DNA from: Butyrivibrio sp. Su6
GTDB lineage: Bacteria; Bacillota; Clostridia; Lachnospirales; Lachnospiraceae
Reading direction: 5' to 3'
Assembly (NCBI RefSeq): GCF_900108105.1
Contig: NZ_FNUR01000014.1
Span: 1-64,000, forward strand
Length of the DNA stretch: 64,000 nucleotides
Under the pieces are notes generated by a model. That model was not told the origin of the DNA. It did no database searches and saw only the letters and a program-made list of their open reading frames with translations. The position numbers were made by a program, and so were the translations under genes. Below, one piece after another: positions 51,242 through 59,037 of this stretch (positions within the stretch are counted from its first letter, which is position 1; the number at the start of each line of letters is the position of its first letter).

Positions 51242-52015
51242 TTACATGCTTGTGTAGCCGCCGTCAACTGGAAGGGCGATTCCTGAAACGTAGCTGGAGG
51301 CTGGAGAAGCAAGGAAAACTGCTGCTGTATCAAGCTCACCTTCAACACCGTATCTCTCCATAGGAATAGCTGTCTTTGCATACTCCTTGAAGTAATCGGA
51401 ATCAAGAGTTTCTTTTGTAAGAGGAGTGTAGAAATAACCTGGGCAGATGGAATTTACTGTGATGCCGTGCTTGCCCCATTCACCTGCAAGGGCTCTTGTG
51501 AGGTTAACTACACCACCTTTTGCTGCGTGGTATGGAGATGAAGGAGCAATCTTGTTTCCAACAAGTCCGTACATAGAAGCGATGTTGATGATCCTTCCGT
51601 ATTTTGCAGGAATCATTGCCTTTTTAGCAACTGCTCTTGCAACTTTGAAAGTTCCAAAAAGATCAATGTTAAGCTCATTGCTGAACTGATCATCTGTGAT
51701 ATCCTCTGCAGGAGCGACTGCACCTGTTCCGGCGTTGTTGATAAGAATATCTATTTTTCCAAAATGAGCAAGAGCCTCATCTATAGCCTTATCAACCATA
51801 TCAGTATCTGTAATGTCACATCTTATAGCGAGAGTGTCAACTCCGTATGTATCGTGGATTTCTTTTGCAACCTGATCGATCATCTCCTGACGTCTTGCGA
51901 GAGCGATGATTGAAGCGCCCTGGCTTGCAAGAGCTTTAGCCATCTGTACACCAAGTCCTGTTGAGCAGCCTGTCACAAGTGCAACTCTTCCTGTTAAATC
52001 AAACATATTATTCAT
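51242..52015 (-). CDS. SDR-family oxidoreductase (gluconate 5-dehydrogenase-like)
   Basis: The protein is about 257 residues and a classical short-chain dehydrogenase: VTGCSTGLGVQMA for NAD(P), NNAGTGAVAPAEDI, INIASMYGLVG with the catalytic serine, YHAAKGGVVNLTRALA with Tyr/Lys, and the ending SYVSGIALPVDGGYTSM. It is closest in style to sugar-acid or gluconate 5-dehydrogenases; the substrate is inferred only loosely. The ATG at 52015 is preferred, with AAAGGA about ten bases upstream. Two perfect palindromes (52060-52075, 52089-52100) sit in its promoter region and suggest control by a dimeric regulator. Confidence 0.85.
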   Translation of the reverse strand: MNNMFDLTGRVALVTGCSTGLGVQMAKALASQGASIIALARRQEMIDQVAKEIHDTYGVDTLAIRCDITDTDMVDKAIDEALAHFGKIDILINNAGTGAVAPAEDITDDQFSNELNIDLFGTFKVARAVAKKAMIPAKYGRIINIASMYGLVGNKIAPSSPYHAAKGGVVNLTRALAGEWGKHGITVNSICPGYFYTPLTKETLDSDYFKEYAKTAIPMERYGVEGELDTAAVFLASPASSYVSGIALPVDGGYTSM

Positions 52016-52059
52016 AAATATCACATCCTTTCTGGTAAAATATTTTGTATTTGCGAATT

Positions 52060-52075
52060 AGATTGTATACAATCT
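52060..52075. promoter_or_regulatory. Perfect palindrome AGATTGTATACAATCT, operator candidate 1
   Basis: This 16-bp perfect palindrome lies 45 bp upstream of the SDR start. Its half-site ATTGTA is nearly the same as that of the second palindrome. Such palindromes are typical of GntR-type dimers, but the regulator is not in the window. Confidence 0.6.
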
Positions 52076-52088
52076 ATCACATAATTAA

Positions 52089-52100
52089 ATTGCATGCAAT
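52089..52100. promoter_or_regulatory. Perfect palindrome ATTGCATGCAAT, operator candidate 2
   Basis: This 12-bp perfect palindrome has its centre 27 bp from that of candidate 1. The half-sites differ by one base (ATTGCA versus ATTGTA), so one protein may bind both. Confidence 0.55.
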
Positions 52101-52135
52101 ATATATTTTTAAATTGTTTTATTTTTTTTTAATTA

Positions 52136-52164
52136 TTGTGGTACACAAAATGGTGTAGCATTAT
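52136..52164 (+). promoter_or_regulatory. Possible promoter of the lipoprotein gene
   Basis: TTGTGG (52136-52141) and CATTAT (52159-52164) with a 17-bp spacer, 36 bp before the ATG at 52200. Confidence 0.4.
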
Positions 52165-52199
52165 ATATGAATTTAAATTTCGTTTATGAGGAGGAAAAC

Positions 52200-53357
52200 A
52201 TGAAAAAAAGATTCGTAACTTCTATCATGGCTATTTCTATGGCCATTTCTATGGCTGCATGTGGATCAGGTGCAGCAGAAGCACCAACAACCGAAACAAG
52301 TGAAGCAGTTGAAAATGTAGCAGAGGCAGCTTCTTCTGAGAGTACTAAAGAAACAGAAATCGCAAATCCATGGCGTGAGTGTACTGAAGATGAAGCATAT
52401 GCTGTAGCTCCAAATCTCTTTTCTGCACCTGAAGGAGCAACAAATATAGTATGGCGAATGATGGAAGCGGAAAAAAAGGAGAATGAGTATACATGGCCTC
52501 TTGTAGAGCTTGACTTTGATCTTGATGGCAATTCTTTTGTTGCAAGAGAACAGCTCATTGCTTCAGATGAGCCTACGGATATTTCAGGCCTGTATTATAA
52601 CTGGACAGTGGAAGATGATATTACTCTTGCTAACTGGGGCGGTGGAAATATGACAGGAAAAGCTTACCGCTACATTGGCGATGATAAATATGTTGATCTT
52701 ATCACCTGGTTTGATATAGAAACAGGGGCAGATTATTCTCTTACTGTAGAGGCTGCTGACCTTGACGGATTTGATCTTCAGGCAATAGCAGAGGCTATGT
52801 ATGATGAGAGTAAGCAGGTTGGCGCCAATATGCCGGATGATGAATATGTTCCTACTGACATCACAGGATGTGATACTTTTACACAGATTGTAGATAAGCT
52901 TGAAAAAGGAAGCGGCTATGCAAATGCAACTATCGATGGAGTAGATGTTTTACTTGTGACAAAATACACATTTAATAACAGCCCTGATGGTGGTGTATTC
53001 AATGCAGCTATCGATTCAGAAGTATATCGCTACAATGAAGCTGGTGTTCCAGAGTACCTTGGTCTTGTAGAAGCAGGCGGCACAGCTTATCCTCTTGCAA
53101 TTTATGATGGAAAGCTTTACGCAGGTTCAAATCATTGGATCAAAAAATATACTATTGCAAGTGGAAGTATTCTCTGCATTGACGAAGAAGCATATGTAGA
53201 ATATGACGGAAACGGCAATGGTACATATTACCATCACTCAGATCTTCGAGAGCTTGATGGAGATGAAAATGCAGTAGTACCTGATGACTCAGCAATGAAA
53301 GCTATGTACGCTGACCTTGAAAAAGCTGAAGTTATTGAATACAGCGTTGTACAGTAA
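52200..53357 (+). CDS. Secreted lipoprotein of unknown function
   Basis: The protein is about 385 residues, with a signal peptide (KKRFVTSIMAISMAISMAAC) ending in the lipobox cysteine at residue 21. A Ser/Thr/Glu/Ala-rich spacer follows to about residue 50. The mature part is acidic and beta-rich, with no recognised domain; blocks such as WREYTEDEA-like WRECTEDEAYAVAPNLF and TNIVWRMMEAEK recall a family of Lachnospiraceae lipoproteins of unknown role. GAGGAGGAA precedes the ATG. The shared upstream region carries two palindromic operators that might also affect it. A perfect terminator follows at 53447-53475. Confidence 0.75.
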   Translation: MKKRFVTSIMAISMAISMAACGSGAAEAPTTETSEAVENVAEAASSESTKETEIANPWRECTEDEAYAVAPNLFSAPEGATNIVWRMMEAEKKENEYTWPLVELDFDLDGNSFVAREQLIASDEPTDISGLYYNWTVEDDITLANWGGGNMTGKAYRYIGDDKYVDLITWFDIETGADYSLTVEAADLDGFDLQAIAEAMYDESKQVGANMPDDEYVPTDITGCDTFTQIVDKLEKGSGYANATIDGVDVLLVTKYTFNNSPDGGVFNAAIDSEVYRYNEAGVPEYLGLVEAGGTAYPLAIYDGKLYAGSNHWIKKYTIASGSILCIDEEAYVEYDGNGNGTYYHHSDLRELDGDENAVVPDDSAMKAMYADLEKAEVIEYSVVQ

Positions 53358-53446
53358 TGAGATTGCTTGGTTTAATGAGGAAACTGCTAAAAAAGCGTAC
53401 TCTTGTGTTACAGCGGTAGTTTTATAATTAGAATTGATTTTATTAC

Positions 53447-53475
53447 GAATGCTTACGCCGGTGGCGTAAGCATTC
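53447..53475. terminator. Terminator GAATGCTTACGCC/GGCGTAAGCATTC
   Basis: A 13-bp perfect stem with a GGT loop, followed by TTTTA. The same stem (AATGCTTACGCC) occurs at 63562-63595 with loop GAT. Confidence 0.8.
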
Positions 53476-53534
53476 TTTTATATCCAAGGAAAAGAAATGT
53501 CAAAATCCAACATATGAGCCATACATAGTGGCTC

Positions 53535-53748
53535 CGTACGCCACCATTGACTGAATCTGAGGAAAACGCCTTGGTCTACAAGCCGACGGTGAGGATGATG
53601 GGAACAGTAGCTTCATTCATACACCGTCGGATTCAGTATTTTAGCGTTTTCCTCAGCCCCCGTCAATTGCAAGCACCTTCGGTGTGGCTGGGGGTATTGC
53701 CTCGGGCTCTGAATCCAGGAACAGTAGTGGTGGCTACTTTCAATAATG
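53535..53748 (+). repeat. Structured repeat element, copy A
   Basis: About 214 bp, over 80% identical by eye to the inverted copy B at 54487-54703. It contains nested stems: TGAGGAAAACGC (53558-53569) with GCGTTTTCCTCA (53644-53655), and inside these CCGACGGTG (53583-53591) with CACCGTCGG (53632-53640). A further hairpin has CACCTTCGGTG at its tip. A short open frame (MTESEENALV...) runs through it and is conserved in copy B, but it lacks a ribosome site and I treat the unit as a non-coding repeat. Confidence 0.75.
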
Positions 53749-53820
53749 TGTAGGGCTATATTTTCATTTTACTGTGACAATTTATTATAACCTGCACGGA
53801 TAACGTGCTATTGCAAAAAG

Positions 53821-54098
53821 CATGACCTAATTAGCATTTTTCAATTGCCTAGGTCATGATTTTTGTCATGATATTGCCTTGTTATTACAGAATTCATGAC
53901 CTAAACAGCATTTTTCATTTGTCTAGGTCATATTTTTGGTTGTGATATTGCTTAAACTACTACAAAATTCATGACCTATTCTGTATTTTTCTTTTATTTA
54001 GGTCATATTTTTTATCGTGATAATGCTAAACTGCTACAAAATTCATGACCTATTTTGTATTTTTCTTTTACTTAGGTCATGTTTCTGGTCATGAGACC
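53821..54098. repeat. Four tandem units of 74 bp, each with an ATGACCTA...TAGGTCAT dyad
   Basis: Units start at 53821, 53895, 53970 and 54044 (steps 74, 75, 74). In every unit ATGACCTA and TAGGTCAT start exactly 28 bp apart (for example 53822 and 53850), forming an 8-bp stem with a 20-nt loop. The spacers are similar but not identical (TGATATTGCTTAAAC, CTACAAAATTC). A decayed fifth unit may end near 54098. There is no coding potential. It lies between the two inverted copies of the structured repeat. Confidence 0.85.
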
Positions 54099-54261
54099 TC
54101 AAAGTGGCTCTCCAAAGCGCTATATGCGCAAACCATTATTCTTCACGATCATATGGACGGTGAATGGAACATAGAAAATTCGGATTGTCAAAACGAATTG
54201 AGTATATAGGGTCATATTTTTAAGTTAACACATCCATCGACAGAATTTTCAGGAAGTGAAA

Positions 54262-54373
54262 TTGGGCATATACGAGAAAAAATGGATTGCCACATCCATT
54301 GGATGAGTGAACTGAGGACATATGATCTCTATATAATGGTGTGGTAACCTCAAATAAGGCCGTATATGCCCAA
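54262..54373. repeat. 13-bp perfect inverted repeat TTGGGCATATACG / CGTATATGCCCAA
   Basis: Arms at 54262-54274 and 54361-54373 enclose 86 bp that contain a smaller hairpin (AATGGAT...ATCCATT). The right arm lies inside the 63-bp direct repeat. Non-coding. Confidence 0.6.
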
Positions 54374-54445
54374 AATCACAAGTCAAAAACCTTGTCGCAT
54401 GGTGTCGTAAGCTCAAAAATCAGGCTATATTTCCAAAACAGAATC
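54336..54445. repeat. Imperfect direct repeat with 63-bp period
   Basis: ATGGTGTGGTAACCTCAAA (54336) is echoed by ATGGTGTCGTAAGCTCAAA (54399), and the following 25 bases are also related (GGCCGTATATGCCCAAAA versus GGCTATATTTCCAAAAC). Two units only. Confidence 0.6.
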
Positions 54446-54486
54446 TTCGCTCTATTTACATTGAAAGACGCAGACATATAGTCACA

Positions 54487-54703
54487 TACATCCTTGAAAG
54501 TAGCCGCCCCTACTGTTCTCGGAATTGGAGCCAGAGGCCTTTATACCCAGCCACACCGAAGGTGCTTGCCATTGACGGGTTCTGAGGAAAACGCTACAAT
54601 GCTGAATCCGATGGTGCATGAATCTAACTACTGTTCCCATCATCCTCACCGTCGGCGAGATAAAGGCCGCGTTTTCCTCAGGCTCAGTCAATGGTGGCGT
54701 ACG
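54487..54703 (-). repeat. Structured repeat element, copy B (inverted relative to copy A)
   Basis: The reverse complement of copy A, over 80% identical by eye, sharing the CGTACGCCACCATTGACTGA end, the TGAGGAAAACGC/GCGTTTTCCTCA stem, the CACCTTCGGTG hairpin and the GGCTACTTTCAA end. The inner 9-bp stem has one change compatible with a G-U pair on one strand. A short open frame (MTEPEENAAF...) similar to that in copy A runs through it. Confidence 0.75.
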
Positions 54704-54771
54704 CAGCTACAACCTATACTTTTCTAAGAAGTTAAATGGATGGTTGAGTGACTTGCTTTTAATAAGTCATT

Positions 54772-54790
54772 AAAACCGTCCCCGTGTCTT
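54772..54790. repeat. Short repeat AAAACCGTCCCCGTGTCTT
   Basis: Second copy of the motif at 271-289, one base different in the ACCGTCCC-GTGTCTT core. Non-coding context. Confidence 0.4.
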
Positions 54791-54829
54791 ATAGAGAGTT
54801 AGAGAAGTCATTTACGCATATACAAAGAA

Positions 54830-54872
54830 AGAGTAATCAGATGTATGCTAATTGCATACAGCTGATTACTCT
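54830..54872 (-). terminator. Terminator of the FNT channel gene
   Basis: AGAGTAATCAG and CTGATTACTCT form an 11-bp stem, with an inner TGTATGC/GCATACA stem. On the minus strand it is followed by TTTCTTTGT. It lies about 40 bp beyond the FNT stop codon. Confidence 0.7.
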
Positions 54873-54910
54873 CCCTTATCTACAATATTCGTGTTATTTC
54901 TTCTCTGTGA

Positions 54911-55693
54911 TCATTTTTTAAGGTATGCAGCGTAGTATACTGCGCCAACGCAGAGGCCGCCACCGATGATGTTTCCGATAGTTACAGGAATGAGGTTTGT
55001 TATAAAGAAACCTGCAAGTGAAAGACCATCGCCTGGGATACCATAGAAGGCTGATGTGAGAAGGCCCGCGGGAATGAAGTACATGTTGGCAACGCAGTGC
55101 TCGAATCCGCAGATGATAAAGAGCATTACAGGGAGCCAAAGGGCAAATACCTTTCCTGCAAGTTCGTCTGCTGCAAAAGAGCACCATACGGCCATACATA
55201 CAAGAACATTACAGAGTATTCCTCGGAGGAGTCCATCTGTAAAGCTTATGTTTGATTTTGTAATGGCGGTATTTACGACTGACAAAGCAAGTGCGTTATC
55301 GCCAAATGAGTAGATGTGGCTGAAAGTAGCAAGGGCTGCTATGATGAAGCCGCCTATCATGTTGCCAAAGTAAACAATAACCCAGTTTTTTAACATGCCT
55401 GAAAGCTTGGCTTTACCTGAAAGAACAGGGATTGTGATAAGACAGTTACCTGTAAAAAGTTCAGCTCCGCCGATTAGTACCATGAAAAGTCCTATAGGGA
55501 ATACCACTGAGCTGATCATTCTTGCTGATGATGGATCAGAAGCAAAGCAAGAAGCTATCTGGCTTCCAAGGCCTCCAAGTGCTATAAATGCTCCTGCCAT
55601 TATTCCAAGTAAAAGAGTTTTGCCAAAGGGTGCAGATGCTTTAGCTGAACCTGCAGCTTCGTATCTTGTAGCAATTTCTGCCGGTGATTTCAT
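54911..55693 (-). CDS. Formate/nitrite transporter family channel
   Basis: The 260-residue membrane protein of the FNT family has six membrane segments and forms a pentameric channel for formate, nitrite or hydrosulfide. Marks are GKTLLLGIMAGAFIALGG in the first segment, FPIGLFMVLIGGAELFTGN, the GNMIGGF segment, LVCMAVWCSFAADELAGK, CGFEHCVANMYFIP with the central histidine, and NLIPVTIGNIIGG. In a fermenting anaerobe formate export (focA-like) is most likely. GGGAGGAAAAA precedes the ATG. It is monocistronic and divergent from the PHP gene. Confidence 0.92.
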   Translation of the reverse strand: MKSPAEIATRYEAAGSAKASAPFGKTLLLGIMAGAFIALGGLGSQIASCFASDPSSARMISSVVFPIGLFMVLIGGAELFTGNCLITIPVLSGKAKLSGMLKNWVIVYFGNMIGGFIIAALATFSHIYSFGDNALALSVVNTAITKSNISFTDGLLRGILCNVLVCMAVWCSFAADELAGKVFALWLPVMLFIICGFEHCVANMYFIPAGLLTSAFYGIPGDGLSLAGFFITNLIPVTIGNIIGGGLCVGAVYYAAYLKK

Positions 55694-55780
55694 ATCTTTT
55701 TCCTCCCAAATTAACGTGAAACTATATTATAATCTTAAAGGGTTATTTTTGAAAAGGAAATATTTTTTGGGGAATTAATC

Positions 55781-56545
55781 ATGTATATTTTTGAAACACA
55801 TTTACACACTATCGAGGGAAGTGCCTGTTCATCTACGCCGGGAGTAAATTATATTGACTATATGAAAAAGCTTGGCTACAGCGGCATCATTGTGACAGAT
55901 CACTTTTTTAACGGAAACAGTGCTGTTCCAAAAGATCTTCCATGGGAGAAAAGAGTTGAATTGTACTGCAAGGGGTATGAGCATGCAAGGGCAGCTGCAG
56001 GCGATGACTTCGTTGTACTTTTTGGAATAGAGTATAACTTTGAAGGGGATGAATACCTGCTTTACGGAGTAGATAAAAACTGGCTTTTGGCAAACCCTGA
56101 CATAATGGAAAAAGACAGATACGAAGTCTATAAGACAGTTCATGAAGCGGGGGCGATAATGATCCATGCGCATCCCTATAGAGAAAGAGATTATCTGAAA
56201 GCGATACACCTTACAAAAAATGTCTGCGACGGTGCTGAGGTTTACAACGCATCAAACCCGGACTACCAGAATGCTCTTGGGTATCAGTATGCAGTGGAGA
56301 ACAATATGAGAATGGCTGCGGGCTCTGATATTCACAATTTTGGATTAAAGAACATGGGTGGAATGGGATTTGACCATCCCATAAGGACTATTGAAGAGTA
56401 TGTAGAGGCATTTATGGCTGGAGAAGGGATACCTCTTTATAAGAGTGATGCTTTGGATCTGTCAGCAGAATTTAAGCCTGTTAGCGGCAACGCTGCGCTG
56501 ACGAATCCGGTAAAAGAGCCTTCTCTTGAAGTGATTTATCATTGA
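55781..56545 (+). CDS. PHP-domain metal-dependent phosphoesterase
   Basis: The 254-residue protein has the four PHP motifs: FETHLHTIEGSAC (H-x-H), IIVTDHFF, MIHAHPYRERD and AGSDIHNFGLKNMGG. These bind two or three metal ions and hydrolyse phosphoesters, for example histidinol phosphate or nucleotides; the substrate is not clear. There is no signal peptide. It starts at the ATG at 55781 with TTGGGG upstream and is convergent with the GH43 gene, with a shared hairpin between them. Confidence 0.85.
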   Translation: MYIFETHLHTIEGSACSSTPGVNYIDYMKKLGYSGIIVTDHFFNGNSAVPKDLPWEKRVELYCKGYEHARAAAGDDFVVLFGIEYNFEGDEYLLYGVDKNWLLANPDIMEKDRYEVYKTVHEAGAIMIHAHPYRERDYLKAIHLTKNVCDGAEVYNASNPDYQNALGYQYAVENNMRMAAGSDIHNFGLKNMGGMGFDHPIRTIEEYVEAFMAGEGIPLYKSDALDLSAEFKPVSGNAALTNPVKEPSLEVIYH

Positions 56546-56568
56546 AATGAAAACATAGCACCTATTGC

Positions 56569-56596
56569 ATATCAGTCACAAGTTTATGACTGATAT
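56569..56596. terminator. Hairpin between convergent PHP and GH43 genes
   Basis: ATATCAGTCA (56569-56578) pairs perfectly with TGACTGATAT (56587-56596), which overlaps the GH43 stop. No strong T run follows in either direction, so it is a weak terminator candidate. Confidence 0.45.
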
Positions 56597-58146
56597 ACAA
56601 AATCTGAAAATGAAGCACTTCCGCCAAAGGATTTTGTGCTGTATATGAACAGGCCAAATCTTGCACCAGTAAAATGGTCAAGTTTAAACTGCAGATTATG
56701 AGTGATACCGAGCTTTTTAGGTGAGGCATCACTTATTTTTTCGTAGTAGCTAAATTCTGCTGTGTCATTTTCAAATTCTACATTTGAGTGCAGTCTGACT
56801 ACAGAATCTTCAAGCCTTATGCATTCCATTTCATCAAAAGGCTCGTCATCGTGGCGCTCGCCAAAAATACCACCTGTGGTGATATCTCTTTTGCCCATGA
56901 CAAGATAGTATGAATCATGGCGCTTTGTTATAGCTATGAAGCCATAACAGCTTTCCAAAACGCAAAGACCGGCGTAGTCACCATCTTTCAGATTTGAACC
57001 ATTGACGATGACCGTGCTGCTACAGCCCGGGAAAAGAGTTCTCTGAGTCAGTGTGTTTTTAGCCTGCATCAGGTTGGATGATAGCTTATCAGTTGTTAAA
57101 GTAACTGTTCCATCTGTAAGATTTCTTTTTATGAGTGATAAGTCAGGTTCATGGTTAAATTGCCAGCATGGCTTAAAACCAAATGAAGAATTTCCCTGAA
57201 GAGAATACTCAGTCTTAAAGTCATCACTTGAAACAAGCGGGTTATAGCAGTGGCCAGGTTTCAAATCTTCAATGTCAAAAGACTCAGGGATGTGGCCGTT
57301 ATCTCCAAAGACTGGATAATCTCCATCCCAGCTCACAGGCATAAGTATAGGAATTCTGCCTACAGCACCGCTGTCCTGAAAGAGAATGCCATACCATTTA
57401 CCATTTGGAGTCTTAATTATTCCGCCCTGGGCTACGCCTGAGGAGCGGTAGTTTCTGTCGTCATCACAGACATCTTTTCCGGTGTAGGGACCAAAAGGAG
57501 AATCTGAAATAAAGCAGCTCTCAGTGCGCTTTCCTGTGGACTTTGGAATGTGAATCAGGAAAATATAGTATTTTCCATTTATCTTGTAAAAATGAGAACC
57601 CTCATAGCCAAGATATGCGTCATCGGCATCTGATATTATCAGCTTTTCAGTATCGTGCGTATCAGAATCTGAAAGCTTTTCTCCTGAAATTGCGAGCTCC
57701 TTTATGAAGATATTCTTATTGCCATACACGATATAAACCTTGCCATCATCGTCGAAAAGAATGGAATTATCGTGATAGAAACCTTCGAGAGTATACTTCT
57801 CCCAAGGACCTTCAATTGAAGCAGAAGTGAAAATATAGGTTTTATGGGTGTCGTTGGCAACAAAGCAAATGTAGAATAAGCCTTTATTGTAGCGAAGGCT
57901 TGCAGCCCACATTCCCTGGCCGTAGATATTTTCTTTTCCCTGAAGTTTCTGTGAAGGAGTGCCATCTAGTCTGTCATAGACAAAAGAAGCATGCTCCCAG
58001 TTTACAAGGTCGTAGGATCTTAAGATTTCACAGCCGGGTATAAAGTACATGGTGGTGCTGGCCATATAGTAGGCACCATCAAAGTAAATAACGTCCGGAT
58101 CAGGATAATCAAGTTTTGTTATTGGATTTATATTTTGCGTATTCAT
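56584..58146 (-). CDS. GH43 family glycoside hydrolase with C-terminal beta-sandwich
   Basis: The 520-residue cytoplasmic protein has a five-bladed GH43 propeller with the catalytic set visible: base Asp in YPDPDVIYFDGAYYM near residue 15, the pKa-modulating Asp in FYHDNSILFDDDGK near 125 and the acid Glu in YLGYEGSHFYKI near 180. GVAQGGIIKTPNGKWYGILFQD is also typical. Residues about 320-520 form a beta-sandwich common in GH43 beta-xylosidases and arabinofuranosidases. No signal peptide, so it cleaves imported oligosaccharides such as xylo- or arabino-oligosaccharides. The ribosome site is poor. Confidence 0.9.
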   Translation of the reverse strand: MNTQNINPITKLDYPDPDVIYFDGAYYMASTTMYFIPGCEILRSYDLVNWEHASFVYDRLDGTPSQKLQGKENIYGQGMWAASLRYNKGLFYICFVANDTHKTYIFTSASIEGPWEKYTLEGFYHDNSILFDDDGKVYIVYGNKNIFIKELAISGEKLSDSDTHDTEKLIISDADDAYLGYEGSHFYKINGKYYIFLIHIPKSTGKRTESCFISDSPFGPYTGKDVCDDDRNYRSSGVAQGGIIKTPNGKWYGILFQDSGAVGRIPILMPVSWDGDYPVFGDNGHIPESFDIEDLKPGHCYNPLVSSDDFKTEYSLQGNSSFGFKPCWQFNHEPDLSLIKRNLTDGTVTLTTDKLSSNLMQAKNTLTQRTLFPGCSSTVIVNGSNLKDGDYAGLCVLESCYGFIAITKRHDSYYLVMGKRDITTGGIFGERHDDEPFDEMECIRLEDSVVRLHSNVEFENDTAEFSYYEKISDASPKKLGITHNLQFKLDHFTGARFGLFIYSTKSFGGSASFSDFVYQS

Positions 58147-58243
58147 AAGTCATATTGTAGCATAATAATATAACTATAGAGTGAGTTTTGCTGTTAAGAA
58201 TGCCGGCTGCCTTATGGGCAGTTGTGAAAAAGAGGTACACCAT

Positions 58244-58798
58244 ATGATCACATTATTTCACGCAAGTTACAATGTTATAGAAAAGCCTGATATACATCAT
58301 GGCAGGAAAAATGCTGATTTTGGACAAGGATTTTATACTTCAGATAAATATGATTTTGCAGGGCGTTGGGTCACGCCAAGGCCGGACGCTGACATTATAA
58401 TTAATAAATATGAGCTTGATGAAAAAAATCTGAAGATCAAGCGCTTTGACCGGGATAAAGAATGGTTTGAATATATTTTCAACAATAGACGGAGCATGCC
58501 GGATTACTTAAATGAGTATGATTTGATCATCGGACCTATTGCTAATGATACGATACACGATACACTCGGAGTTATCACCAGCGGCTTTTTGTCTGATGAG
58601 GAGGCTATGAAGCTGCTCATGGTAGGAAACTGCTATGAGCAGATAGTATTAAAGAGTGAAAATGCGGCAAAGGCGCTTAAATTCATATCCTACGAGATAT
58701 TAACGGATGAAAAGATAGCCGGGTTCAGGAAAATGGCAGATGATGATAATGAAAAGTACATGTCTGAATTTGCTAAAACTATGGAGAGTTTTGAATAA
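58244..58798 (+). CDS. DUF3990 family protein, ADP-ribosyltransferase-like toxin candidate
   Basis: The protein is about 184 residues. The N-terminal LFHASYNVIEKPDI, followed by NADFGQGFYTSDKYDFAGRW, is the DUF3990 pattern, which resembles the NAD site of ADP-ribosyltransferases (H near residue 5, then G-x-G-F-Y-T). A conserved-looking DYDLIIGPIANDTIHD block follows near residue 100. DUF3990 proteins often sit beside a small DUF3791 partner, likely antitoxin; none was found here. AAAGAGG precedes the ATG at 58244. A strong hairpin follows. The toxin role is inference. Confidence 0.7.
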   Translation: MITLFHASYNVIEKPDIHHGRKNADFGQGFYTSDKYDFAGRWVTPRPDADIIINKYELDEKNLKIKRFDRDKEWFEYIFNNRRSMPDYLNEYDLIIGPIANDTIHDTLGVITSGFLSDEEAMKLLMVGNCYEQIVLKSENAAKALKFISYEILTDEKIAGFRKMADDDNEKYMSEFAKTMESFE

Positions 58799-58800
58799 TT

Positions 58801-58849
58801 AGAGAGGACACTAGTCCACTTATGCTTAGGTGGAATAGATGTCCTCTCT
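58801..58849 (+). terminator. Terminator after the DUF3990 gene
   Basis: AGAGAGGACA pairs with TGTCCTCTCT and TCCAC with GTGGA inside it, followed by TTATAATTT. Confidence 0.7.
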
Positions 58850-58957
58850 TTATAATTTCTACCAAAAACAGAACCTGATAATTGTAGACTTCTCTGAAAA
58901 TAAGCGTATTTTCAGCAAAATATTGATTTTTAAATCAGAGATTGTTACCATTTAAAC

Positions 58958-58967
58958 GAACACGTTC
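58958..58967. promoter_or_regulatory. Operator candidate GAACACGTTC upstream of the TetR gene
   Basis: GAAC and GTTC flank AC in the context ACGAACACGTTCAT, a form typical of TetR-family operators. It lies between a possible -35 (TTGTTA) and an A/T-rich -10 region, 71 bp before the tetR start, so self-repression of the six-gene operon is likely. Confidence 0.55.
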
Positions 58968-58981
58968 ATAAAATACTGAAG

Positions 58982-58995
58982 GCTGTAGCTACAGC
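58982..58995. promoter_or_regulatory. Perfect 14-bp palindrome GCTGTAGCTACAGC
   Basis: It lies in the leader of the TetR operon, 15 bp after the operator candidate. It could be a second binding site or a short hairpin in the 5' UTR. Confidence 0.45.
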
Positions 58996-59037
58996 AGCGT
59001 ACAGCTATGGTTATTTTGATTTTTTGGAAAGATAGAT

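Noticed and set aside
51018-51257. Small open frame in the palindrome zone after htpG
   Set aside because: It runs through perfect stem arms, has no ribosome site and no protein-like pattern.
53547-53753. Open frame (MTESEENALV...) in repeat copy A, with a similar frame in copy B (54482-54691)
   Set aside because: The protein similarity follows from the nucleotide similarity of the repeat copies. Neither frame has a ribosome site, the frames run through perfect nested stems, and composition is odd. Treated as repeat DNA.
53821-54098. CRISPR array
   Set aside because: Units are about 74 bp with imperfect repeats throughout, no constant repeat with unique spacers, and no cas genes.
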